Of a stretch of DNA of 64,000 bases, positions 36,819 to 45,383 are shown piece by piece. The stretch covers positions 28,572 to 92,571 of the forward strand of contig CALUNH010000001.1 in the NCBI GenBank assembly GCA_944321965.1, in the 5' to 3' direction. The DNA is from an uncultured Alistipes sp. GTDB taxonomy: Bacteria > Bacteroidota > Bacteroidia > Bacteroidales > Rikenellaceae. The notes below the pieces were generated by a model that was not told where the DNA came from, did no database searches, and saw only the letters and a list, made by a program, of their open reading frames with translations. A program made the position numbers and the translations under genes. The number at the start of each line of letters is the position of its first letter. The first letter of the stretch is position 1.

Positions 36819-37722
36819 CCCGCTTGTGTTTCCAACGCCGGTGCGACCAGATCCACAACTCCGGCCGCCGCCGGATCTCCGACTCCAGCAACCGCACGTA
36901 ACGCTCCGTAATTTCATGCTCCGCAACCTCCTCCTCGCCGTCGTAGATCGGCTCGAACGACATCTCGTAACGGCCCCGCGACAACCGCTCCATCTTCACG
37001 AAATAGACCGGAAGATGGCAACGTAGCGCCAGTTTCTCGCCGCCGTCGAAAAAGATCGTATCCTGATTCAGGAACCGGATCCAGTGGCTGTCGGGACGCC
37101 GCGGCGGATTCTGGTCCGCAATAAGTCCCATTACAAGATTCTTGCCGCGGATCCCTCGCTCCCGGTTCCGCAGGTAGAACCGAAGGCTCTCCTTCATCGA
37201 AACCGTCGTCGCGTAGTCCCCGTTGCGCAAACGCTGGTACAAAGCCTCCATCACCCGGCTCCGCAGCGGATGGTAAACCGCCACGACAATCTGCGTCGGC
37301 GCGTAAAGACCCCAGAACGAACAGTATTCCCAACAGCCGTAATGCGCCGTCATGGCGATCCAGTCGCGCCCCTCGACCCGTTTCAGGTGCTCCTCCAGAC
37401 CCTTCACCCTCAGCGCCGCGCGACCCTTCGCCGGAGTCAGGTGCGCCAGGTCCAGCGTATCCACGAAAATCTCCGCCAAAGTCCGGTAGAACCGCCGCCG
37501 GATCACGGCCAACTCCCGCTCGTCCTTCTCCGGAAACGAATTCCGAAGGTTCTTCTTCACCACCGACATCCGGTAGCGGAAACAGTAACAGAGCAGAAAA
37601 TAGAACAGATCCTCCACCACGTAGTACTTGAACCAACGGGGCAGCACCGAAAAAACATACGACCAGAGCCAGAGAATCTCCAGCCCCACCCGCTGCATGA
37701 AATTCAAGTCCGTGTGTTTCAT
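36805..37722 (-). CDS. LpxL/HtrB-type lipid A acyltransferase
   Basis: This 305-residue inner-membrane protein matches the lysophospholipid/lipid A acyltransferase family, which adds secondary acyl chains to lipid A. An N-terminal membrane anchor (about 13-50) is followed by the catalytic HX4E motif HYGCWE (His127, Glu132). The family segment GLIADQNPPR follows, then the C-terminal PELWIWSHRRWK. The length is typical. It overlaps the glycosyltransferase gene and starts 13 bases after the DUF389 gene stop, so it is in the middle of an operon. Together with the glycosyltransferase it points to envelope lipid or glycan assembly. It could also acylate another membrane lipid. Confidence 0.9.
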   Translation of the reverse strand: MKHTDLNFMQRVGLEILWLWSYVFSVLPRWFKYYVVEDLFYFLLCYCFRYRMSVVKKNLRNSFPEKDERELAVIRRRFYRTLAEIFVDTLDLAHLTPAKGRAALRVKGLEEHLKRVEGRDWIAMTAHYGCWEYCSFWGLYAPTQIVVAVYHPLRSRVMEALYQRLRNGDYATTVSMKESLRFYLRNRERGIRGKNLVMGLIADQNPPRRPDSHWIRFLNQDTIFFDGGEKLALRCHLPVYFVKMERLSRGRYEMSFEPIYDGEEEVAEHEITERYVRLLESEIRRRPELWIWSHRRWKHKRDVSC

Positions 37723-37735
37723 CGCCGCCTGCAGG

Positions 37736-39130
37736 TCAAGGTTCCACGAAAAGTTTCACGTTCACGATCTTCGTCCGGATCCGAAGCCAGTTCTTCAACG
37801 TCTCGCTGTCGACCGGCTGTGTAGCGTCCTTGCGCGTCACCACGCAGATCAGCGTCGTATCGCGCGGCGTTCCCGAAACGTCGAACGTGATCCCCTTGGT
37901 CAGCGAAACCGCCTCCACGTTCTCCATCAGTGCGCCCATCTCCCGCGAAACGTCGTTCACCTCCACGTCCGTAACCCGGTAGCGCTTCAACTGCGACGTC
38001 ATCTCCTCGATCCGCCGGTTCTTCTCCGTCAGCAACTCCTGGTAGCTCTGCTGCAGCGACGCCACGTCGATCCGGTCCTCCGTATTGGCCTGCCGGACAA
38101 TCAGTTCCGTCCGATCCAGCCCGTAACCGTCCAACTGGGCCCGCGCATTCTCGATCACCTCCTCGCCCAACGGCTCTCCCACAAGCAGCAACTCGATCCG
38201 CGATGCCTTCTTCCCGTGCGCATAATGCTTGTTGCACTCGATCACCCGCGTATGCGGGTAGTTGAAGACCTGAGCCACGTACTTCTCCGCCATCGCCTCG
38301 AAAACCGAAACCCGAACCATGTGGAAGCCGATCACCACACTCGGAATGAACGTCACGAGCGTGATGACCATCATCAGCCGCTTGACCGCCCGCTCGCGCG
38401 ACTTGTCGATGAAGACTTTCTTCTCATAGCGCAGGAACCGTACCACCAGATAGGTAGCCAGGGCGATGAAAACCGAATTGATGAAGAAAAGATAGAAGGC
38501 CCCGAGAAAAAAACGAATCTGACCCGTAGCCAGTCCGAAGCCCGCCGTACACAGGGGCGGGATCAGCGCCGTGGCGATGGCAACCCCAGGAATGACCGTC
38601 GAGGTGCGGTCCTGGCGCGTCTGCGCCACCATCCCCGCCAGTCCGCCGAACAGCGCAATCAGCACGTCGTAGGTCGTCGGAACCGTGCGCGCCAGCAACT
38701 CGCTGCTGTTCGACGACAGCGGCGAAATGAAAAAGTAGACCGTCGACGTGATGATCGCCACGATGAACATCAGCGTAAAGTTCCGAAGCGATTTCTTCAA
38801 CAGCTCGAAGTCGTTGATCCCCAGCGACAGACCCACGCCCATGATCGGACCCATGATCGGCGAAATGAGCATCGCGCCGATGATCACCGCCGCAGAATTG
38901 ACATTCAGACCCAGCGAGGCGACCATCGTGGCGAAAATCAGCACCCAGAGGTTCACGCCCCGGAACTCCACGCCCTTCGAGATGTTGGCAACCACCTCGT
39001 CGCGCTGCGCCTTGTCATCGTCCAGGCTGAAACGACCCTTCATGAATTCGCGCAACTCCCCGAGCCACGCCCCGACCGAACGGGACGGCTGCGAGGTGGT
39101 ATCCTGCGTTCCGTTATTTTTCCGTTTCAT
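37736..39130 (-). CDS. DUF389-family integral membrane protein
   Basis: The 464-residue protein has the DUF389 membrane core: about six helices with LISPIMGPIMGVGLSLGIND and VIPGVAIATALIPPLCTAGFGLA, quoted here only as GVAIATALIPPLC. A soluble C-terminal half (about 300-464) contains a coiled-coil stretch (SYQELLTEKNRRIEEMTSQL) and beta strands. The function of the family is not established; transport or sensing at the inner membrane is a guess. The ATG at 39130 was taken as the start and overlaps the rsmI stop by 17 bases. It lies within the operon of rsmI, the acyltransferase and the glycosyltransferase. Confidence 0.85.
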   Translation of the reverse strand: MKRKNNGTQDTTSQPSRSVGAWLGELREFMKGRFSLDDDKAQRDEVVANISKGVEFRGVNLWVLIFATMVASLGLNVNSAAVIIGAMLISPIMGPIMGVGLSLGINDFELLKKSLRNFTLMFIVAIITSTVYFFISPLSSNSSELLARTVPTTYDVLIALFGGLAGMVAQTRQDRTSTVIPGVAIATALIPPLCTAGFGLATGQIRFFLGAFYLFFINSVFIALATYLVVRFLRYEKKVFIDKSRERAVKRLMMVITLVTFIPSVVIGFHMVRVSVFEAMAEKYVAQVFNYPHTRVIECNKHYAHGKKASRIELLLVGEPLGEEVIENARAQLDGYGLDRTELIVRQANTEDRIDVASLQQSYQELLTEKNRRIEEMTSQLKRYRVTDVEVNDVSREMGALMENVEAVSLTKGITFDVSGTPRDTTLICVVTRKDATQPVDSETLKNWLRIRTKIVNVKLFVEP

Positions 39131-39866
39131 CTTCCGTTTCGTTGTAATTGTCCGATTCCGGCATCTCCTCCGGCATCTCTGCGCCCCGTCGCTGACGGGG
39201 TTTCCCGGCGACCACCAGCACGAACTCTCCCTTGGGTTCATGCGTGCGGAAGTGCTCCAGCACCTCGGCGACCGTCCCGCGCACGGTCTGTTCGAACTTC
39301 TTGGTCAGCTCCCGAGACACCGAAACCGCCCGGTCCGGCCCGAAGACCTCGGCAAACTGCTCCAGGCACTTCACAACCCGGTAGGGCGATTCGTAGAAGA
39401 TCATCGTCCGCTCCTCGCCGGAGAGCGTCTGCAGGTGTTTCATCCGGCCCTTCTTCTGCGGCAGGAAGCCCTCGAAGCAGAACCGGTCGCACGGAAAACC
39501 GCTCTGGACCAGCGCCGGAATCAGCGCCGTGGCGCCCGGAAGCGTCTCCACCTCGATGCCCGCCTCGACGCACGTGCGCACAAGCAGGAACCCAGGATCC
39601 GAGATCCCCGGCGTCCCGGCGTCCGAAACCAGCGCCGCATCGTGTCCCGCAGCAATCGTCTCGGCAACCATTTGCACCGTGGCGTGTTCGTTGAATTTAT
39701 GGTGCGAGCGGAGTTTCTGTTCGATGCCGAGGTGCTTGAGAAGAAACGACGTCGTGCGCGTATCCTCCGCCAGCACGAAATCAACCTCGCGCAAAATATT
39801 CACCGCACGCAGCGTGATGTCGTCCAGATTGCCGATCGGCGTCGGTACGATATAGAGTCTCGCCAT
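39114..39866 (-). CDS. rsmI: 16S rRNA (cytidine-1402-2'-O)-methyltransferase
   Basis: RsmI methylates the 2'-OH of C1402 in 16S rRNA at the decoding centre. The 250-residue tetrapyrrole-methylase-fold protein has YIVPTPIGNLDDITLRA at the N-terminus, VLAEDTRTTSFLLKHLGI, LVSDAGTPGISDPG (SAM-binding region) and FYESPYRV. The C-terminus beyond about residue 228 is an acidic tail (MPEEMPESDNYNETEDETE) that adds little. It starts four bases after the stop of the upstream hypothetical gene, so they are co-transcribed. Confidence 0.96.
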   Translation of the reverse strand: MARLYIVPTPIGNLDDITLRAVNILREVDFVLAEDTRTTSFLLKHLGIEQKLRSHHKFNEHATVQMVAETIAAGHDAALVSDAGTPGISDPGFLLVRTCVEAGIEVETLPGATALIPALVQSGFPCDRFCFEGFLPQKKGRMKHLQTLSGEERTMIFYESPYRVVKCLEQFAEVFGPDRAVSVSRELTKKFEQTVRGTVAEVLEHFRTHEPKGEFVLVVAGKPRQRRGAEMPEEMPESDNYNETEDETEK

Positions 39867-39870
39867 GCCG

Positions 39871-41487
39871 TCAAGCGAATTTGCGTTCGAGAAGTTCCAT
39901 CAGCAGCTTCGCACCGTCCGAATTGGGATTCCAGGCGTAGTGCTCCGCGATGAAGATCATGCAGTCGTCCAGATCCTCGAAGCCGTTGAGCGTATCGAGA
40001 GCCCGCTCGCAGGCCTCGCCGTCGCCCCCGAACAGGTCGCGGATCAGCAGGAACCGGTCATTCAGCCCCAGCGCCTTCCGAAGATCCGTCACGGGTTCGT
40101 TGCGGAGCAGTTCCGAAGCCATGTCCCGCGGCCGGGCAAGCGTATCGGCCAGCGTCTGCACGTCGTGATTGATCACTTCGCCCAGCACGGCTCCCCCCTG
40201 CAGGGTCGGCAGACCGCTTCCCGCAACATCCGCCGCAGGCATCCGGAACGCCGAAGCCGCATCGGGAATGGATTCCATCGCCGCAGCCGGGGTCAGAAGT
40301 TCCGAAATCCCGGAAGTCGGGACCGCCGGATCGGCATTGCGACCTTCGGCGGATTCGGGGGCTGCCGAGGTGATGACCTCGAAGATCGGAGGCTCCGGAA
40401 TCGGAGCGCCCGCCAGCGGATCGGGTGTCTGCGAAACAACCGGAGACGGCACAACCCGCGGTTGCGAAGATCCGGGCATCGGGGTCGGACCGCCATGCGG
40501 AACGGTCCGCGCATCCGAATGCCGGGGGGCCGCCGGGATCGTCTCCACAGTCGGGTTCGGATCGTACAGCGACATGATCACCCGCTGCTTGTGCCGATGG
40601 CGGACCACCGCTTCGTCCTCCGGACCGAACAGGGTGGGCGTTCCGTGGCGGGAAGCATTCGGATCCGCAGTCGGCACCGGGTCCGGGGCCGGAGTCGATG
40701 CCGGTGCCGGATCTACAGTCGGGGGCGCAACCGGAATCGGAGCCGGATCGGGAATCGCCTCCGGGGCTGGCCGGGATTCCGGAACAACATCCAGTTCCTC
40801 AAATACGGAAGGTTCGGACATCGGGATCGTCTCCAGTTCAAATTCCGGAGTCGGGTCCGGCTCCAGGTCGGCGCCCGATTCAGATGCCGATTCAGATGCC
40901 GGGGCCGTCTCCGAAACGGATCCGAATTCCGGAGTCGGAACTCGCTCCGCAACCGGTTCCAGGTCAAGGGCCGATTCCGGGGCCGTCTCCGAAACGGGTT
41001 CGAAGGCACGCTCCGGATCCAGATCAGGTATCCTCGCCGCAAACGCTTCCGGAACAAACCCCGGTTCCGATACCGGCTCCAAAGCCGGCTCCGCAGTCGA
41101 GTCCGAAACCGGCATCTCCGGCATTTCCGGGCTCCCCGGCGCCTCATCCGGCACCTCCGGGTTCTCCAGCGCCTCACCCGGCATTTCATCCGGGTTCTCC
41201 GGTGCCTCCGGGCTCTCACCCGGGTCCCCGAAATCCGGGAATCCGTCCAGCGAAAGCACCTCCCCCAAATCAATCGATTCGGGAAGGTCCCCGTCCCGGG
41301 AATCGGCGGCTATCGGCTCCTCCGAAGGTGCCGGGGCCGGATCGGCAAAGCGTACCGTCTCGTAAAGCCTCCGCAATTTCTCAAGCGCCAGGTCGCGCTC
41401 CACGACCGGGATCTCACCCGCCGCCGACCACCCGTCGACCAGCTCCGAAAGTCTCCGTATCTCGTCCCCTATCGTTTGCAAATCCAT
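39871..41487 (-). CDS. Conserved hypothetical protein with a long Pro/Glu/Ser/Ala-rich linker
   Basis: The 538-residue product is not recognised as a named family. It has three parts: a helical N-terminus (1-50, MDLQTIGDEIRRLSEL) and a very long low-complexity region (about 50-430) rich in Pro, Glu, Ala and Ser with loose repeats such as EPVSETAPES. The ordered C-terminus (about 435-538) includes TDLRKALGLNDRFLLIRDLF and ends ELLERKFA. The C-terminal block looks like a folded helical domain conserved in Bacteroidales. There is no signal peptide or membrane helix, so it is probably cytoplasmic. It is the promoter-proximal gene of the rsmI operon and diverges from ychF. A scaffold or adaptor role is only a guess. 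Confidence 0.7.
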   Translation of the reverse strand: MDLQTIGDEIRRLSELVDGWSAAGEIPVVERDLALEKLRRLYETVRFADPAPAPSEEPIAADSRDGDLPESIDLGEVLSLDGFPDFGDPGESPEAPENPDEMPGEALENPEVPDEAPGSPEMPEMPVSDSTAEPALEPVSEPGFVPEAFAARIPDLDPERAFEPVSETAPESALDLEPVAERVPTPEFGSVSETAPASESASESGADLEPDPTPEFELETIPMSEPSVFEELDVVPESRPAPEAIPDPAPIPVAPPTVDPAPASTPAPDPVPTADPNASRHGTPTLFGPEDEAVVRHRHKQRVIMSLYDPNPTVETIPAAPRHSDARTVPHGGPTPMPGSSQPRVVPSPVVSQTPDPLAGAPIPEPPIFEVITSAAPESAEGRNADPAVPTSGISELLTPAAAMESIPDAASAFRMPAADVAGSGLPTLQGGAVLGEVINHDVQTLADTLARPRDMASELLRNEPVTDLRKALGLNDRFLLIRDLFGGDGEACERALDTLNGFEDLDDCMIFIAEHYAWNPNSDGAKLLMELLERKFA

Positions 41488-41508
41488 CGTCCGAACATTT
41501 TAGACCTT

Positions 41509-41539
41509 CAAAGATACGCATAAACCTCCTTTCGGCAAA
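41509..41539 (-). promoter_or_regulatory. Canonical promoter of the hypothetical-rsmI operon
   Basis: On the minus strand TTTG, a 19-base spacer and TATCTTTG match the complete Bacteroidetes consensus, 21 bases before the ATG. Confidence 0.85.
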
Positions 41540-41622
41540 ACAATCCCGCCGATAATTTTCCGCAACTGGACTCCCCGACGATTTTAGACCCCGCAAAACA
41601 ATCCAACTCCAATAAAAATCGC

Positions 41623-41630
41623 TATCTTTG
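41623..41630 (+). promoter_or_regulatory. -7 promoter box of ychF
   Basis: TATCTTTG lies 25 bases before the ychF ATG. No matching -33 element is seen. Confidence 0.55.
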
Positions 41631-41655
41631 CCCTGCAAATATAAATTCGAAGTAA

Positions 41656-42756
41656 ATGGCATTACAATGCGGCATAGTCGGACTGCCGAACGTGGGCAAG
41701 TCGACGCTTTTCAACTGTCTCTCCAACGCCAAGGCTCAGGCAGCCAATTTCCCTTTCTGCACCATCGAACCCAACGTCGGTGTCATTACCGTCCCCGACC
41801 AGCGACTCATCCGCCTGGCCGAAATCGACAATCCCAAGCGGGTCGTCCCCACAACCATCGAGATCGTCGACATCGCCGGACTCGTCAAGGGCGCATCGAA
41901 GGGTGAGGGCCTCGGAAACAAGTTCCTCGGAAACATCCGCAACACGAACGCCATCATACACGTGCTGCGCTGTTTCGACAACGGAAACATCACCCACGTA
42001 GACGGGTCGATCGATCCCGTGCGCGACAAGGAGATCATCGATACCGAACTCCAGTTGAAGGACCTCGAAACCGTCGAGAACCGACTGGCCAAAACCCAGA
42101 AGCAGGCTACATCGGGTGGCGACAAGAATGCCAAACGTGCCGTGGAACTCCTCCTGCAGTACAAGTCCGTACTGGAGCAGGGACGCTCGGCCCGCACCGT
42201 CGAACTCGAAAAGGAGGACCGCAAGCTGGTGGCCGATCTCAACCTGCTGACCGACAAGCCCGTACTCTACGTCTGCAACGTCGACGAGAAGAGTGCCGCC
42301 ACCGGAAACGCCTATACCGAGGCCGTGCGTAAGGCCATCGCCGACGAAAAGGCCGAAATGCTCGTCATCGCAGCAGCCACCGAGGCCGACATCGCCGAAC
42401 TGGAGAGTTACGAGGAGCGGCAGATGTTCCTCGAAGACCTCGGACTCGAAGAGTCGGGCGTGGCCCGGCTGATCAAGGCCGCCTACAAGCTCCTCAACCT
42501 CGAAACCTTCTTCACCACCGGCGCCGACGAAACCCGTGCCTGGACCTATTCCCGCGGCATGAAGGCCCCCCAGACCGCCGGAATCATCCATACCGACTTC
42601 GAGAAGGGATTCATCCGCGCCGAGGTCATCAAGTACGACGACTACGTGACGCTCGGATCCGAAAAGGCCTGCCGCGACGCCGGAAAGATCGGAATCGAAG
42701 GCAAGGAGTATGTCGTTCAGGACGGCGACATCATGCACTTCCTCTTCAACGTCTGA
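41656..42756 (+). CDS. ychF: Redox-regulated ATPase YchF (OBG family)
   Basis: YchF is a ribosome-associated P-loop ATPase/GTPase linked to stress responses. The 366-residue protein has G1 [12 protein letters not shown], the switch region DIAGLVKGASKGEGLGN, an NVDE nucleotide-recognition motif in place of NKXD (YVCNVDEK), a coiled-coil insert (about 125-200), and the C-terminal TGS domain ending GDIMHFLFNV. Length and motifs are standard. It is preceded by a -7 box and followed by a purine-rich repeat region. Confidence 0.97.
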   Translation: MALQCGIVGLPNVGKSTLFNCLSNAKAQAANFPFCTIEPNVGVITVPDQRLIRLAEIDNPKRVVPTTIEIVDIAGLVKGASKGEGLGNKFLGNIRNTNAIIHVLRCFDNGNITHVDGSIDPVRDKEIIDTELQLKDLETVENRLAKTQKQATSGGDKNAKRAVELLLQYKSVLEQGRSARTVELEKEDRKLVADLNLLTDKPVLYVCNVDEKSAATGNAYTEAVRKAIADEKAEMLVIAAATEADIAELESYEERQMFLEDLGLEESGVARLIKAAYKLLNLETFFTTGADETRAWTYSRGMKAPQTAGIIHTDFEKGFIRAEVIKYDDYVTLGSEKACRDAGKIGIEGKEYVVQDGDIMHFLFNV

Positions 42757-42768
42757 CGAAAGCGCAGA

Positions 42769-42804
42769 GAAAATGGAAAATGGAAAATTGAGAATGGAAA
42801 ATTA
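42769..42804 (+). repeat. Dispersed A/G-rich repeat, forward copy
   Basis: This 36-base stretch of the pattern AAATGGAAAATGG recurs in reverse complement at 62029-62063 with one substitution and one missing base. Confidence 0.85.
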
Positions 42805-42839
42805 AGGTTGGAAATGGGGAGAGAAGGTGAGGGGAAACC

Positions 42840-42940
42840 GGAGACAGTGAGGGGGGGAAACAGAGACAGCGAGAAAAAACGGAGACAGTGAGGGGAAAAC
42901 AGAGACAGTGAGGGGAAAACGGAGACAGCGAGAAAAAACC
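42840..42940 (+). repeat. Purine-rich minisatellite
   Basis: Five units of 19-22 bases (consensus GGAGACAGTGAGGGGAAAAC, alternating with GAGAAAAAAC ends) stand in tandem before the SIMPL gene. The plus strand is almost all purine from about 42766 to 42940. Confidence 0.85.
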
Positions 42941-42972
42941 ACGAAAAACTTACCTGAAAAAAACGGTAGACC

Positions 42973-43701
42973 ATGAAAAACGCAAAGTACCTCCTTTTGG
43001 GAATTGCAGCCATCATCTGCGCCGCCGTGCTCGCACGAGCCTACACCTACAAGTACCGTTCGCAGGACACGATCGTCGTGACGGGACTGGGCGAGACGGA
43101 GTTCACCTCCGACCTGATCGTCTGGTCCGGGACCATCACGGCCGAGGCCCAGCAGGTCGCCGCAGGATACGCGCAGATCGAACAGAGCAAGGCCAAGGTC
43201 CAGCAATACCTCGAAGAGAAGGGGCTTCCGGCCGAGGCCGTGGTCTTCGAGTTCGTCAACGTCAACAAGCAGTTCGACCCGGTCTACAACGCCAACGGCA
43301 ACTGGGCCGGAGAACGCTTCCGCTGCTACCAGTTGCGGCAGCGCTTCACGGTCGAGTCGCGAGATGTGGAGCGCGTCGAGACCATCTCGCGCGAAATCTC
43401 CTCGCTCATCGCCCAGGGCGTCTCGATCGAAGCCTACGCCCCGGACTACTACTACACGAAGCTCGACGACGTGAAGATGGGACTCATCGAAACCGCTTCG
43501 GCCGACGCCCGGATGCGCGCCCAAAAAATTGCCGAAAATGCCGGTACGAAGATCGGACGTGTGGCTTCGGCCCGCATGGGCGTCTTCCAGATCACCGGAG
43601 CCAATACGAACGAGGAGTTCTCGGCCGGAGGTTCGTTCAACACCGCCAGCCGCAACAAGAAGGCCCGCATCACCATGCGCATCGAATACCGGGTGAAATA
43701 A
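42973..43701 (+). CDS. SIMPL (DUF541) domain protein
   Basis: The 242-residue protein has an N-terminal membrane anchor or signal segment (YLLLGIAAIICAAVLARAY) and a SIMPL/DUF541 domain (about 30-242). Visible family features are IVVTGLGETEFTSDL at the start of the domain, the central AQVKVQQYL-type helix, and a C-terminal MRIEYRVK strand. These proteins sit in the periplasm or outer envelope; some form oligomeric rings and a few affect oxidative stress, but the function is generally unknown. It follows the minisatellite and lies 100 bases before gltX. No promoter was recognised directly upstream. Confidence 0.88.
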   Translation: MKNAKYLLLGIAAIICAAVLARAYTYKYRSQDTIVVTGLGETEFTSDLIVWSGTITAEAQQVAAGYAQIEQSKAKVQQYLEEKGLPAEAVVFEFVNVNKQFDPVYNANGNWAGERFRCYQLRQRFTVESRDVERVETISREISSLIAQGVSIEAYAPDYYYTKLDDVKMGLIETASADARMRAQKIAENAGTKIGRVASARMGVFQITGANTNEEFSAGGSFNTASRNKKARITMRIEYRVK

Positions 43702-43801
43702 CCGGGGAGGGCGACCGGACTCGCAAAGCTCCGTGAAAAGAGGGTGCGGCAGCGATCGGCCCCATAACCGAAAAAACAAGAAAACGACAAAAACAATATA
43801 A

Positions 43802-45343
43802 ATGTCCATGAAAAGACCTGTCCGGGTGCGCTTCGCACCCAGCCCCACCGGACCGCTCCACATCGGAGGCGTCCGCACGGCACTCTACAACTACCTTTTT
43901 GCCCGCCAGCACGGCGGAACGATGATCCTCCGCATCGAGGATACCGACTCGCAGCGCTTCGTCCCCGGCGCCGAGGAGTATATCATGGAGTCGCTCAAGT
44001 GGTGCGGCATCGAGATTGACGAGGGCGTCGGAGTCGGAGGCCCCCACGCCCCCTACCGCCAGAGCGAACGGCGCGAAATCTACCTCAAATACGCCCTGCA
44101 GCTCGTCGAGGCCGGATGGGCCTACTACGCCTTCGATTCGGCCGAGGAACTTGACGCGCTGCGCAAGGAGGCCGAAGCCCGCGGCGAGGCCTTCGCCTAC
44201 AACTACGCCGTGCGGGAGAAGCTGGCCACGTCGCTGGCACTCCCGGCCGAGGAGGTCCGGGCCCGCATCGACCGCGGAGACCAGTGGGTCATCCGCTTCA
44301 AAATGCCCGAAAACCAGCTGGTCGAGATGGATGACCTGATCCGCGGCCACGTCGAGGTCAACACCTCGACCCTGGACGACAAGGTCCTCTACAAGTCGGC
44401 CGACGCACTGCCCACCTACCACCTCGCCAACATCGTCGACGACCACCTGATGGAGGTTTCGCACGTCATCCGCGGCGAGGAGTGGCTGCCTTCGCTGCCG
44501 CTCCACTACCTGCTCTACAAGGCCTTCGGCTGGGAGGATTCGCAACCCGCCTTCGCCCACCTGCCGCTGCTGCTCAAACCCACGGGCGGCGGCAAGCTCT
44601 CGAAACGCGACGGTGACAAGATGGGATTCCCCGTCTTCCCGCTCTTCTGGAAGTCCCCGGCAACGGGCGAAACGGCCCGCGGATACCGCGAGGACGGCTA
44701 CTTCCCCGAGGCATTCATCAACATGCTGGCGCTGCTGGGCTGGAACCCCGGCACCGAGCAGGAGATCTTCTCGATGCAGGAGCTGATCGACAGTTTCTCG
44801 CTGGAGCGCGTCTCGAAATCCGGCGCACGCTTCCAGCCCGACAAGGCCAAGTGGTTCAACGCCCAGTACATGCACCACAAAACCGACGCCGAACTGGCCG
44901 CGCTCTACCAGCCGATCCTGCGCGAACACGGCATCGAGGTCTCCGACGAAGTAGCCGGAAAGGCCGCCGGGATCATGAAGGAGCGCGCCACGTTCATCAC
45001 CGACCTGTGGGACCTCACGTCGTTCTTCTTCGTGGCGCCGACCCAGTACGAGGAGAAGCAGACCCGCAAATACTGGAAGGGCGACAACCCGCGGATCCTG
45101 CGCGAGGTGCGCGGGGTGCTGGCCGCGATCGACGACTTCTCGCTCGAAAACACCGAACGCATCGTCCACGCCTGGATCGAAGAGAAGGGCTACGGCATGG
45201 GACAGGTGATGAACACGCTGCGGCTGGCCCTCGTGGGCGCCGGAAAGGGCCCCGGGATGTACGACGTCACGGCCTTCATCGGCAAGGAGGAGTGCCTGCG
45301 CCGCATCGACCGCATCCTCGAAGTGCTGCCCCCGGTCGAATAG
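43802..45343 (+). CDS. gltX: Glutamyl-tRNA synthetase
   Basis: GluRS charges tRNA-Glu. The 513-residue class I synthetase has [20 protein letters not shown] (HIGH-like His20-Gly23), [14 protein letters not shown], the GEEWLPSLP region, and the KMSKS-like loop [14 protein letters not shown]. The helical anticodon-binding domain follows. The GluRS-type HIGG and the separate glnS gene show that this organism has both enzymes. ATG codons at 43802 and 43808 are both possible; the first was taken. galM follows 40 bases later and is probably co-transcribed. Confidence 0.97.
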   Translation: MSMKRPVRVRFAPSPTGPLHIGGVRTALYNYLFARQHGGTMILRIEDTDSQRFVPGAEEYIMESLKWCGIEIDEGVGVGGPHAPYRQSERREIYLKYALQLVEAGWAYYAFDSAEELDALRKEAEARGEAFAYNYAVREKLATSLALPAEEVRARIDRGDQWVIRFKMPENQLVEMDDLIRGHVEVNTSTLDDKVLYKSADALPTYHLANIVDDHLMEVSHVIRGEEWLPSLPLHYLLYKAFGWEDSQPAFAHLPLLLKPTGGGKLSKRDGDKMGFPVFPLFWKSPATGETARGYREDGYFPEAFINMLALLGWNPGTEQEIFSMQELIDSFSLERVSKSGARFQPDKAKWFNAQYMHHKTDAELAALYQPILREHGIEVSDEVAGKAAGIMKERATFITDLWDLTSFFFVAPTQYEEKQTRKYWKGDNPRILREVRGVLAAIDDFSLENTERIVHAWIEEKGYGMGQVMNTLRLALVGAGKGPGMYDVTAFIGKEECLRRIDRILEVLPPVE

Positions 45344-45383
45344 CTTCCCCGGAAACACGAACGAATCTAAAACTACACGGAAC

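Noticed and set aside
42840-42940. Possible CRISPR array
   Set aside because: Units are 19-22 bases, contiguous, with no unique spacers and no cas genes nearby.
42802-43878. Minus-strand frame across the minisatellite and SIMPL gene
   Set aside because: Its Pro/Phe/Ser-rich part is only the translated repeat and the rest is the shadow of the SIMPL gene.
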